A stretch of 64,000 bases of DNA from Thermoanaerobaculia bacterium (GTDB lineage: Bacteria; Acidobacteriota; Thermoanaerobaculia; Multivoradales; JAHEKO01). The position numbers and the translations under genes are program-made. This document shows positions 32,380-40,345 of the stretch, in pieces (position 1 is the first letter of the stretch; every line of letters begins with the position of its first letter). Location: assembly GCA_947259925.1 (NCBI GenBank), contig CAMYOG010000058.1, positions 22,266 to 86,265 on the forward strand. The letters run 5' to 3'. Under the pieces are notes generated by a model. It was not told the DNA's origin. It saw only the letters and a list, made by a program, of their open reading frames with translations, and did not search any database.

Positions 32380-33960
32380 ATGGTACGACTTCGTATGGCA
32401 GGGCGGGTCGCCCTGCTGCTGGTGACGATCGCGGGCCTGTCCGGCCCGACGTCGGTCGTGGCCGCCGACGGCAAGCCGAACATCCTCGTCGTCTGGGGCG
32501 ACGACATCGGCATGTCGAACATCTCCTACAACACGCGCGGACTGATGGGATACCGCACGCCCAACATCGACCGCATCGCCAACGAGGGCATGGCCTTTAC
32601 GGACTACTACGGCGAGCAGTCCTGCACGGCGGGGCGCTCCTCGTTCATCACCGGCCAGAGCGTGTTCCGCACCGGCCTGTCCAAGGTCGGCCTGCCGAAC
32701 GCCGAGCAGGGCATGCAGAAGGAAGACCCGACCATCGCCACGGTGCTGAAGGCTCGAGGGTACGCGACCGGCCAGTTCGGCAAGAACCACCTCGGCGACC
32801 GGGACGAGCACCTGCCGACGATGCACGGCTTCGACGAGTTCCTCGGCAACCTCTACCACCTGAACGCCGAGGAGGAGCCGGAAAACGAGGACTACCCCAC
32901 CGACTTCGTCCTGGCCGACGGCAAGACCTTCCGCGAGCGGTACGGCCCGAGGGGCGTCATCCACTCATGGGCGAACGCGGACGGCAGCCAGCGCATCGAG
33001 GACACCGGCCCGCTGACGAGGAAGCGCATGGAGACGGTGGACGACGAGACCTCCGACCGCGCGCTCGAGTTCATCCGCGAGGCGCACGCCGCCGGCAAGC
33101 CCTGGTTCGTCTGGTGGAGCGGCACGCGCATGCACTTCCGCACGCACGTGAAGGAGGAGTTGCGCGGCATCTCCGGCCAGGACGAGTACTCGGACGGCAT
33201 GGTCGAGCACGACATGCACATCGGCAGGTTCCTGGACCTGCTGGATGAGCTCGGCATAGCCGACGACACGATCGTCCTCTACTCGACCGACAACGGTCCG
33301 CACATGAACACCTGGCCGGACGCGGCCATGACGCCGTTCCGCGGCGAGAAGAACACGAACTGGGAAGGCGGCTGGCGGGTTCCCGCCTTCGTGCGCTGGC
33401 CCGGCAGGATCGAGGCCGGCTCGGTGACGAACGAGATCGTGCACCACATGGACTGGCTGCCGACGTTTGCCGCCATGGCCGGCGATACGGACGTCAAGGA
33501 GCGCCTGCTGGGCGGCACCCAGCTCGGTGCCCGCAGCTACAAGGTGCACCTCGACGGCTACAACATCCTGCCGCTGCTCACCGGCGAGACCGACAAGAGC
33601 CCGCGCAACGAGATCTTCTACTTCTCCGACGACGGCGACCTGACGGCGCTGCGCTTCCGGGACTGGAAGGTCATCTTCATGGAGCAGCGCGCCGAGGCCA
33701 CGTTCCAGGCCTGGCGCGAGCCGTTCGTGCTCCTGCGGGCGCCGCTGCTCGTCAACCTCCGCCGCGATCCCTATGAGCGGGGGATGGTGACCTCCAACAC
33801 CTACGACGACTGGTGGCTCGACCGGCCCTACCTGATGCTGCCGGCGGGCGACTACGTGGGCAGGTTCCTGGCGACGTTCAAGGAGTTCCCGCCGCGGCAG
33901 AAGCCGGGCAGCTTCACCATCGGGGACGCCACCAAGGCGCTGACGCCGCCGGGGGGCTGA
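32380..33960 (+). CDS. Secreted sulfatase, second paralogue
   Basis: 526 residues from ATG 32380 with GAGAGAGG 6 nt upstream; the earlier ATG 32347 has no ribosome site. The signal peptide ends SVVAAD. Active site SCTAGRSSFITGQ (the formylglycine cysteine in C-T-A-G-R), metal motifs VVWGDD and YSTDNGP, and GKNHLGD, FRGEKNTNWEGGWRVP and ITxxDPYER-like endings match the sulfatase at 3200 throughout. One difference: the first enzyme has an extra Cys-containing insert (VLDCVASDVDDPTSDP) near residue 190. It is not in an operon with an obvious partner. Substrate unknown. Confidence 0.92.
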   Translation: MVRLRMAGRVALLLVTIAGLSGPTSVVAADGKPNILVVWGDDIGMSNISYNTRGLMGYRTPNIDRIANEGMAFTDYYGEQSCTAGRSSFITGQSVFRTGLSKVGLPNAEQGMQKEDPTIATVLKARGYATGQFGKNHLGDRDEHLPTMHGFDEFLGNLYHLNAEEEPENEDYPTDFVLADGKTFRERYGPRGVIHSWANADGSQRIEDTGPLTRKRMETVDDETSDRALEFIREAHAAGKPWFVWWSGTRMHFRTHVKEELRGISGQDEYSDGMVEHDMHIGRFLDLLDELGIADDTIVLYSTDNGPHMNTWPDAAMTPFRGEKNTNWEGGWRVPAFVRWPGRIEAGSVTNEIVHHMDWLPTFAAMAGDTDVKERLLGGTQLGARSYKVHLDGYNILPLLTGETDKSPRNEIFYFSDDGDLTALRFRDWKVIFMEQRAEATFQAWREPFVLLRAPLLVNLRRDPYERGMVTSNTYDDWWLDRPYLMLPAGDYVGRFLATFKEFPPRQKPGSFTIGDATKALTPPGG

Positions 33961-34007
33961 TCTTCGCGCCTTTTCGACTCGTCGTCGGAATCCCTGTAAC
34001 GGGACGG

Positions 34008-34021
34008 CCGGTGCGCACCGG
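34008..34021. repeat. 14-bp palindrome between convergent genes
   Basis: CCGGTGCGCACCGG is a perfect palindrome between the sulfatase stop and the end of the brnA-like gene, preceded by a small TCCC-N6-GGGA inverted repeat. It may help end transcription from both sides, although there is no T tract. Confidence 0.4.
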
Positions 34022-34031
34022 GCGCCTCAGG

Positions 34032-34277
34032 CTAGGAATTCGCTGAAAGGCCGACCTCCTCCAGATGCCGCGCGATCAACATCTTGATGAGGGACTGCCG
34101 GGGCACTCCCAGCCTCGAGGCCTCGCGATCGAGGGACTCGATCATCCAGGTGGGGAAATCGACGTTGACCCGTCGTTGCTCGTGACCGGGACGCCGGGCC
34201 TTCGACAGGTCGAGATACCTGGTGATGTCCTCACCCGCGTCGAACTTCCTGTCGAGCTCTCTCGCCTTAGCCTTCAT
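34032..34277 (-). CDS. brnA: BrnA-like CopG-family antitoxin
   Basis: 81 residues. RRVNVDFPTWMIESLDREASRLGVPRQSLIKMLIARHLEEV is a ribbon-helix-helix region: a beta strand (RVNVDFP) then two helices. The N-terminal part would contact the toxin. It overlaps the 3' end of the toxin gene by 11 bp on the same strand, in the order toxin then antitoxin typical of brnTA. Confidence 0.8.
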   Translation of the reverse strand: MKAKARELDRKFDAGEDITRYLDLSKARRPGHEQRRVNVDFPTWMIESLDREASRLGVPRQSLIKMLIARHLEEVGLSANS

Positions 34278-34527
34278 AGAATGCGACCTCCTCTTCGCGG
34301 GATCGACGAACCGAGATGATCCGGAGGCGGTCGTCGCGGTAGGTAACGATCGCGGACCAGTGCAGATCCTCGATCTTCCCGACGATCAGGATCCTCGGCT
34401 CGTCGCTGGTCCTGGCGGGGACCGCAATCAGGTCTGGATCGTTCCACAGTTTCTGCGCCTCTTCGAAATCGATCCCGTGTGTCTTGTGGTTCGAGCGGCT
34501 CTTGCGGGCGTCGAACTCGAACTCCAT
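34267..34527 (-). CDS. brnT: BrnT-like ribonuclease toxin
   Basis: 86 residues from ATG 34527. FEFDARKSRSNHKTHGIDFEEA near the N-terminus and RLRIISVRRSREEEVAFYE near the C-terminus are the BrnT signature, and the central VGKIEDLHWSAIVTYRDD forms the beta sheet. BrnT is a RelE-fold RNase. The in-frame ATG at 34563 lies upstream of the probable promoter and is less likely. Confidence 0.85.
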   Translation of the reverse strand: MEFEFDARKSRSNHKTHGIDFEEAQKLWNDPDLIAVPARTSDEPRILIVGKIEDLHWSAIVTYRDDRLRIISVRRSREEEVAFYEG

Positions 34528-34826
34528 GGTATAGAATTTATACCTCTGGGGTATCTGAGTCAAGACGTCAGCGACCGAAGGTAGGGTCCGCGGCGCAGCC
34601 CGACAGATAGACGAGCTCGCGGGCTACGGGACGTCGCGTTTGCTCAATCGGCTTCTCCGCGAACCGCGCGACCGACAGCGGCTTTGAGCCGCCAGCCTGT
34701 GCTTCAGGCGCGGATGGCGCGAAACCCGCGAAGACTGTCGCGCCCGGCCAATGCTCCGGCCGATCTCCGAGCGTAGCGTTTCCTCAGCCGCAGGAAAGAG
34801 CCGTGAGCCCTGCGCGGAGGAACGTC
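34528..34826. other. Intergenic region without a recognised gene
   Basis: Beyond the brnTA operator, I see only a small TTTCCT-N7-AGGAAA hairpin (34779-34797) just before the Shine-Dalgarno sequence of the small gene at 34827. Confidence 0.4.
34529..34558 (-). promoter_or_regulatory. brnTA promoter and operator region
   Basis: On the minus strand, TTGACT is followed 15 nt later by TATAAA inside the near-palindrome GGTATAAATTCTATACC, which ends at the toxin ATG. A second overlapping inverted repeat, TACC-CCAGA-GGTA, lies just upstream. This fits autorepression by BrnA. The leader would be very short or absent. Confidence 0.5.
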
Positions 34827-34928
34827 ATGAAGAGAAGGCTGATCTACTGGCCGGAGTTCACGCTCCTGCTGCTCGTGCTGGCGATGACGGCGGTCTTACT
34901 GTCGACCCTCGTGGCCTGGAGGCCGTAG
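34827..34928 (+). CDS. Small single-pass membrane protein (33 residues)
   Basis: An ATG at 34827 with GCGGAGG 6 nt upstream opens a frame of 33 codons. The product has a basic start (MKRRLIYWPE), then one uninterrupted transmembrane helix (FTLLLLVLAMTAVLLSTLVA) and a short tail WRP. Good ribosome site, positive-inside start and clean helix together suggest a real small membrane protein. I do not recognise it. The 205 bp that follow hold no supportable gene. Confidence 0.5.
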   Translation: MKRRLIYWPEFTLLLLVLAMTAVLLSTLVAWRP

Positions 34929-35133
34929 ATGCTCGGCATCGACCGAATCGGGGGCTGCTTCAGCGATCGGCGATCGCTGGCTCAGATCGGGGGCTGGAGA
35001 GCCTACCTCCGCCAGATCGGCTGGAGTCTCAATTTCAACTTCGGTCGCGGCCCGATACCGCGTCCGGAGCCCTCCCGGGCTGGAGAAGTGGCGGTACGAT
35101 CGCGCTATCGCGAGGCGGCCAGCCAACATCAGG

Positions 35134-35970
35134 CTAGAACGGAAAGCCGAAGTTGATCCGGTACGCGACCAGGTCGTCGCCGGTTCGATAGCTGAGTCCG
35201 ATGCGAGGTAGCTTCACGCCCCAGATCCGTATCGGCGGATCGGTCCCGAAGCTGGTGCCGACCTCGTACTGGCTCTCGATCTCGATCGGCGGCTGACCGA
35301 TCTGCTCGAAGACCAGGCTGGACACGAAGCGGCGGCCGACGAGGAAGACGCTGGCGTCGAGCGGACGTCCGGCGATATCCACGCCGAGCGGAAAGCGGAA
35401 GTCGACCCCCGCTTCGACGATTCCGAGCTCGTCGGTGGACCGGTTTCCGTCGATGCCCGATACGCCGTTCCGCTTGGCCCCGGCGCCGAAGCTGCAGGTG
35501 TAGCGTCCCCGTGGCCGTTCGAGAAGCGCCCGGACGCCGGTGGAGTAGACGAGCACCCGGTCTCCGCCGGCCGAGATCTCCTTGCCGAAGCCCACCTCCG
35601 CAAAAGGCTTGAGGAGCCACGCTCGGCCGGCAGGGAATTGGAACTCCACTCCCGGCGTGACGACCACCGTTCGCAAGTTCGCGCGGAGTGCGTCGTCGCC
35701 GGCGATCACCGCTCGCAGATCGTGGAACCCGAACGACACCGGAAAGGTCAGCTTGAGCCCCCAGGGGTGCTCGACGATCGAGCGGAGGGTGTAGGAGATG
35801 GGGATCCGGTAGGTCTGCACCGAGCGGCCGGAGACGCTGAAGCTGCCGAGGCCGCTGTCGAGTACGTAGGCGTAGTTGATCAGCTCGTCCGGATCGATCT
35901 GCAGGGTGGACGAGGTCTGTGCCGAGAGCGCGCCGGACACCGTCGACGAGAGGAGCGCGAGTGCGAACAG
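35134..35970 (-). CDS. Outer-membrane beta-barrel protein, start codon uncertain
   Basis: The mature part begins AQTSSTLQIDPDELINYAYVLDSGLG, runs through about ten strands (LRSIVEHPWGLKLTFPVSFG, WLLKPFAEVGFGKEIS, SFGAGAKRNGVSGIDGN) and ends DDLVAYRINFGFPF with terminal Phe. The signal peptide LFALALLSSTVSGALSAQ is in frame, but no ATG, GTG or TTG occurs in that frame between the predicted sigma54 start site (about 36141) and the signal peptide. I list the first CTG (35970). A plausible signal sequence in the next frame starts at ATG 36077 (MSFLAIALVQSLVVAGS), so a frameshift is possible. Family unassigned. Confidence 0.6.
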   Translation of the reverse strand: MFALALLSSTVSGALSAQTSSTLQIDPDELINYAYVLDSGLGSFSVSGRSVQTYRIPISYTLRSIVEHPWGLKLTFPVSFGFHDLRAVIAGDDALRANLRTVVVTPGVEFQFPAGRAWLLKPFAEVGFGKEISAGGDRVLVYSTGVRALLERPRGRYTCSFGAGAKRNGVSGIDGNRSTDELGIVEAGVDFRFPLGVDIAGRPLDASVFLVGRRFVSSLVFEQIGQPPIEIESQYEVGTSFGTDPPIRIWGVKLPRIGLSYRTGDDLVAYRINFGFPF

Positions 35971-36150
35971 GGCCCTGGCCCGGCCGCGACCCGCCCGTAT
36001 GGCCGCCGAGCGCCGGTTGGGCCCGTCGAGCCCGCTACCACGAGGCTCTGCACGAGGGCGATCGCCAGGAAGCTCATGGGTGGTGTCGAAGAGGAATGCG
36101 CGTGGCGCCTGAATGATCGTTTGTCGTCGACCTCCTCGCAGCGCTCGAAA

Positions 36151-36166
36151 GGCAATACGTGTGCCA
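36151..36166 (-). promoter_or_regulatory. Sigma54-type -24/-12 promoter E
   Basis: TGGCAC-ACGTA-TTGCC on the minus strand: perfect -24, and -12 matching except its last base. Predicted start near 36141; a GAGGAGG lies a few bases downstream of it. Confidence 0.65.
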
Positions 36167-36231
36167 AGCGGAGAGTCGAGTTTCAGCCGGCTCCTGGCAA
36201 CCACGGTGCTCGAGCCCGGGGGGTCGAGACG

Positions 36232-36254
36232 GTATTCCGTGACGACATCTCGTG
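36232..36254 (+). promoter_or_regulatory. Upstream activating motif E
   Basis: GTATTCCGTG and ACATCTCGTG lie 13 bp apart. Relative to its promoter the motif is reversed compared with sites A-D, which is compatible with an enhancer. It is about 70-90 bp from the -24 element. Confidence 0.55.
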
Positions 36255-36388
36255 GCCGCTCCCACAGCCGGCGCTGTTGACGGCGATGCAGCCGATGACC
36301 CCGTCGACCGCACGCGCCTCGCCTGGCTGCCGATGATACGCGTCCGATGTCATTGCGAAACTCGAGCCTACGTAGTAGAGCTGGGTAG

Positions 36389-39300
36389 ATGAGCCGGTCA
36401 TCCCGAAACCTCGGGCCAGCCCTGGCCTCGATACTGCTGGCATTCGGGAGCGCTTCCCGAGGGGCCGCCGAGCTGACCTTCGACCACGTCGTCATCGACC
36501 CGAGCAACCCGGCCAACCCCCACTGCAAGACGCTCGGAGACATCGACGGCGACGGGCAGGTCGACGCGATCGTCGCCAGCTCGTCGGACGGCGGGATGTT
36601 CTGGTACGAGTATCCGGACTGGACCAAGCACACGATCCGGGCCTCGGGCTCGTGGACCACCGACATGCAGGTGGGCGACGTCGATGCCGACGGCGACCTG
36701 GACGTCGTGATTCCGGACTCGAGCGGCCTCCGGTGGTACGAGAACCCGCTTCCCGGCGGCGACCCCGCGGTCGACACCTGGACCGGGCACCTGATCGGCG
36801 CCGCCGGCGCCAACAACCACGACGTGGAGGTCGGCGATCTGGAGCCCGACGGCGACCTCGACGTGGTCACCCGGCGCAAGGGGGGAAACGGGACCTACTT
36901 CTGGCGGCAGGGGACCACGCCTACGGCCTGGACGCAGGTGACGATCTCGACCGAGAGCGGCGAGGGCGTCGGGCTGGGCGACATCGACGGCGACGGCGAC
37001 CTCGACGTGGCCCAGAACGGGCAGTGGGTCGAGCAGGTGACGCCGACCAGCTGGACGGAGCACACGATCGATACCAACTGGCCCGACGACGTCGGCGTGC
37101 TGGTCGCGGACGTCGACGGCAACGGCACCGAGGACGTCGTGCTGGGTCCGTCCGAGAGCTCCGGGCGCCTCTCCTGGTACGAGGCGATCGACCCAAAGGC
37201 CGGCCCGTGGATCGAGCACGCGATCGACGGCTCGGTCTCGTACCTGCACACCTTCAAAGCGGTCGACGTGGATCGGGACGGAGACCTCGATCTGGTCACG
37301 GCGGAGATGCACCAGTCGTCGAACCCGGACGAGGTGAGCGTCTACTTCAACAACGACAGCGGCACGAGCTGGACCCAGCAGGTGATCGCCGAGGGTGGCT
37401 CGCACAACGTGCGCGCCGGCGACATCGGCGGCGACGGCGATATCGACGTCTTCGGCGCCAACTGGAACGACTCGGCACCCAACTCGGCGGTGGTCGAGAT
37501 GTGGGTGAATCAGTCGTCTCCTCTCGACCTCGATCAATGGCAGCGGCACATCGTCGAGACCTCGCTGCCCTGGAACGCGGTCTTCGTCGAGGGCCGGGAC
37601 CTGAACGGTGACGGCCTGCCGGACCTGGTCGTCGGCGGCTGGTGGTATCCGAACCCCGGCTCGCTCGGTGGCGTCTGGTCGCGTCAGACGATCGGCGCGC
37701 CGCTCCACAACATGGCCGCGGTTCACGACTTCGATCGCGACGGCGACCTCGACGTCTTCGGCACCGACGGGCAGGTGGGCGGTGAGGATCTCTCCTGGGC
37801 CGAGAACGACGGCGCCGGCAGCTTCACCATTCGCGACATCACGAACACCGCGACCAGCGGCGACTTCCTGCAGGGCGTCAGCGTCCGTCAGGTTCTGGCC
37901 GGCGGGCAGGAGGAGGTCGTGCTGTCATGGCACAACGGCGGCAACGGCACGGCGCTCCTCGCCGTCCCCGACGATCCGACCACCACCGCCTGGCCGCTGA
38001 GCGTCGCCAGTGCGACGACCAACCAGGAGGAAGTTCCGGTCGGCGATCTCGACGGCGACGGCGACGCCGACATCCACCTGGGCACCTCGTGGCTACGGCA
38101 GGAGGCCGGCGGCACCTTCTCGGTGCAGAGCGGCATCAGCCTCGGCGGCGGAGCGGTGCCGGACCGGGTCAAGCTCGCCGACCTGGATGGGGACGGCGAC
38201 CTCGACGTCGTGATCGGGGTCGAGTTCGGCTCGGCGTTGGTCTGGGGAGAGAACGACGGGTCCGGGGGCGGCTGGACGAACCGCGCCATCGCTTCCGACT
38301 TCGATTACTTCAGCGTCGATGTCGGCGACGTCGACCACGACGGCGATGTCGACGTCGTCGGCGGGGCACACCAGGGCAACGGCGAGGTCTCGCTCTATGC
38401 GAACGACGGGACCGGCCTCGGGTGGACGACCCAGGTGATCGACAGCGGCGACTCGACCCAGATCGATCATCACGACGGGACGGTGCTGGTCGACATGGAC
38501 CTCGACGGCGATCTCGACCTCGTCTCGGTCGGCTGGACGATGCGTAGCCTGGTGATCTACGAGAACCTGGCGATCGACGACGGCGGTGGCGGCGGTGGCG
38601 ATACGACTCCTCCGGTCATCACCTCGGTCCACGCTCTCGGCCAGGCGACGCGGGTGGTCGTCGACTTCAGCGAGCCGCTCAGTGCCGGCTCCGCGAACGC
38701 CCCACTCAACTACACGATCTCGGGCGGCGTGACGGTCTCGGCGGCCGCGCTTCACGCGAACCAGACGGCGGTGACGCTGACGACCTCGGCGCTAAGCGCG
38801 GGCACCGACTACACGCTTACGGTCGACAACGTCCTCGACCTGGCCGGCAATCCGATCGAGCCGGGATCGACGGCGAGCTTCGGTCTCGGCGCCGGCGATC
38901 CGGACCCGAGCCTGGTCGCCCACTGGCCCCTCGACGCAGGGAGTGGCAGCGTGGCGGTCGACGCCTCGGGCAACGGCCACACCGGCTATCTGATGAACGG
39001 AGCCGGCTGGGCTTCCCCAGCGGCGTCGCTCGACGGCGTCGACGACCACATCGACGCCGGAACGTTCGACGTCTCGGGCAGCGCGCTCACCCTGGCGGCC
39101 TGGATCAACGCCGACGGCTTTTCGCACTGCAGCTCGCGCGACTGCCGGATCCTCTCGAAGGCGACCGGCACCGCCGAGGGCGATCACTACTTCATGCTCA
39201 GCACCATCGCCAGCGGTGCGGAGACCCGGCTCCGGTTCCGGCTGAAGACCGGCGGCGTGACCACGACCCTGATCGCCTCGAGCGGCGACCTGGCAGCCGG

Positions 39301-40345
39301 GCAGTGGCTGCTCGCCGCGGCGGTCTACGACGGCTCGGAGATGGAGCTCTTCCTGAACGGCCAATCGGTCGGCAGCACCGCGAAGAGCGGACTTCTGAGT
39401 CAGGACGGAACGGTGCCGGTCTGGATCGGCGGCAACCCGACCGATCCGAACGCCAAGCCGTGGGACGGGCAGATCGACGACGTGAGGATCTACGACCGGG
39501 CGCTGACCGGCGCCGAGATCCGGGCGCTGCCGCCGGCCAGCGCCGAATCGATCTTCAGCGACGGCTTCGAATCGGGCGATGTCTCGAGCTGGACCGACAG
39601 CGAAGGCGTCGTGGACGTCCTCGGGGCGGCGGCGCGAACCGGCACCCGCGGAGCCCGCGCCCGGGCGACCACCAGCTGCTCGGCTCCGGACGTGGTGGTC
39701 ATCGAGCCGCCGCCGCCGACCTTCCAGGGCACCGAAGAGGCATGCCGCGAGATCCAGGCCGGGGCGGTCGAGATCGTCGCCCCCGGCGCCACCCTGCGGG
39801 CGGGCGAGCTGATCTCGGTCGACAACGGCTTCACTGTCACCGCCGATCTGGTGCTCGAAGTGGACTCCGCACTGCTCCCCTTCGGCTGGATGAGGGACGA
39901 CTCCCCGGCCGGCGAGACGAGCTACACGGCCGAGTTCCATCTCAACCTCGACAATCTGACGCTGAGCGCCGGTGATCGGCTGGAGCACCTAGTGGCGAGC
40001 TCGAGCGCCGGCGGGATGACGTTCCGCCTGGTCCTGCAGCCGGACGGTGGCGGTGGGGTCGAGGTGACCTTGGAGGCGCGGCTCGACGACGGAACGGTTG
40101 CGGCGTCGGCCGCCGGCCAAGAAGTGGACATGCCGGCCGGATGGCACACCGTGCGGCTCATCTGGCGGGCCGGAGCGGGGGACGGCTCCCTGGCCCTGTG
40201 GTTGGACGGTGTCGAGGCCGGAGCGCTCTCGAATCTGACCAACAGTCTCCACCGTGTGGACGGAGTCGACTGGGGCGTCGTCGCCGGCTCGCTCGACGGA
40301 GCGACCGGCACGATCGACCTCGACGCCTTCTCGTCCTGGCGCTAG
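36389..40345 (+). CDS. Giant secreted FG-GAP/VCBS, Ig-like and LamG protein
   Basis: 1318 residues. After a signal peptide, residues about 35-725 contain some 13 calcium-binding FG-GAP/VCBS motifs of form D-x-D-x-D-G-x-x-D (DIDGDGQVD, DVDADGDLD, DLNGDGLPD, DLDGDGDAD and others), consistent with a beta-propeller. A Gly linker (DDGGGGGGD) at about 730 leads to an SbsA-type Ig-like domain (PPVITSVHALGQATRVVVDF). A LamG/concanavalin-like domain follows at 840-1045 (LVAHWPLDAGSGSVAVDASG, WIGGNPTDPNAK). Then comes IFSDGFESGDVSSWTDSEG, a tail segment common in Acidobacteria-like genomes, and a last beta-rich domain. It is likely surface-exposed and glycan- or protein-binding. Its stop overlaps that of the convergent symporter (CTAG). 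Confidence 0.88.
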   Translation: MSRSSRNLGPALASILLAFGSASRGAAELTFDHVVIDPSNPANPHCKTLGDIDGDGQVDAIVASSSDGGMFWYEYPDWTKHTIRASGSWTTDMQVGDVDADGDLDVVIPDSSGLRWYENPLPGGDPAVDTWTGHLIGAAGANNHDVEVGDLEPDGDLDVVTRRKGGNGTYFWRQGTTPTAWTQVTISTESGEGVGLGDIDGDGDLDVAQNGQWVEQVTPTSWTEHTIDTNWPDDVGVLVADVDGNGTEDVVLGPSESSGRLSWYEAIDPKAGPWIEHAIDGSVSYLHTFKAVDVDRDGDLDLVTAEMHQSSNPDEVSVYFNNDSGTSWTQQVIAEGGSHNVRAGDIGGDGDIDVFGANWNDSAPNSAVVEMWVNQSSPLDLDQWQRHIVETSLPWNAVFVEGRDLNGDGLPDLVVGGWWYPNPGSLGGVWSRQTIGAPLHNMAAVHDFDRDGDLDVFGTDGQVGGEDLSWAENDGAGSFTIRDITNTATSGDFLQGVSVRQVLAGGQEEVVLSWHNGGNGTALLAVPDDPTTTAWPLSVASATTNQEEVPVGDLDGDGDADIHLGTSWLRQEAGGTFSVQSGISLGGGAVPDRVKLADLDGDGDLDVVIGVEFGSALVWGENDGSGGGWTNRAIASDFDYFSVDVGDVDHDGDVDVVGGAHQGNGEVSLYANDGTGLGWTTQVIDSGDSTQIDHHDGTVLVDMDLDGDLDLVSVGWTMRSLVIYENLAIDDGGGGGGDTTPPVITSVHALGQATRVVVDFSEPLSAGSANAPLNYTISGGVTVSAAALHANQTAVTLTTSALSAGTDYTLTVDNVLDLAGNPIEPGSTASFGLGAGDPDPSLVAHWPLDAGSGSVAVDASGNGHTGYLMNGAGWASPAASLDGVDDHIDAGTFDVSGSALTLAAWINADGFSHCSSRDCRILSKATGTAEGDHYFMLSTIASGAETRLRFRLKTGGVTTTLIASSGDLAAGQWLLAAAVYDGSEMELFLNGQSVGSTAKSGLLSQDGTVPVWIGGNPTDPNAKPWDGQIDDVRIYDRALTGAEIRALPPASAESIFSDGFESGDVSSWTDSEGVVDVLGAAARTGTRGARARATTSCSAPDVVVIEPPPPTFQGTEEACREIQAGAVEIVAPGATLRAGELISVDNGFTVTADLVLEVDSALLPFGWMRDDSPAGETSYTAEFHLNLDNLTLSAGDRLEHLVASSSAGGMTFRLVLQPDGGGGVEVTLEARLDDGTVAASAAGQEVDMPAGWHTVRLIWRAGAGDGSLALWLDGVEAGALSNLTNSLHRVDGVDWGVVAGSLDGATGTIDLDAFSSWR

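Larger units (their letters stand above)
36078..36388. other. Non-coding region between divergent genes
   Basis: Contains the leftward sigma54 promoter and upstream motif E. To the right I found no GG-N10-GC promoter toward the FG-GAP gene and no coding frame. Confidence 0.5.

Noticed and set aside
36255..36388. A rightward sigma54 promoter for the FG-GAP gene in region E
   Set aside because: TGCAG and TTGCG sequences are present but none has GG ten bases upstream.
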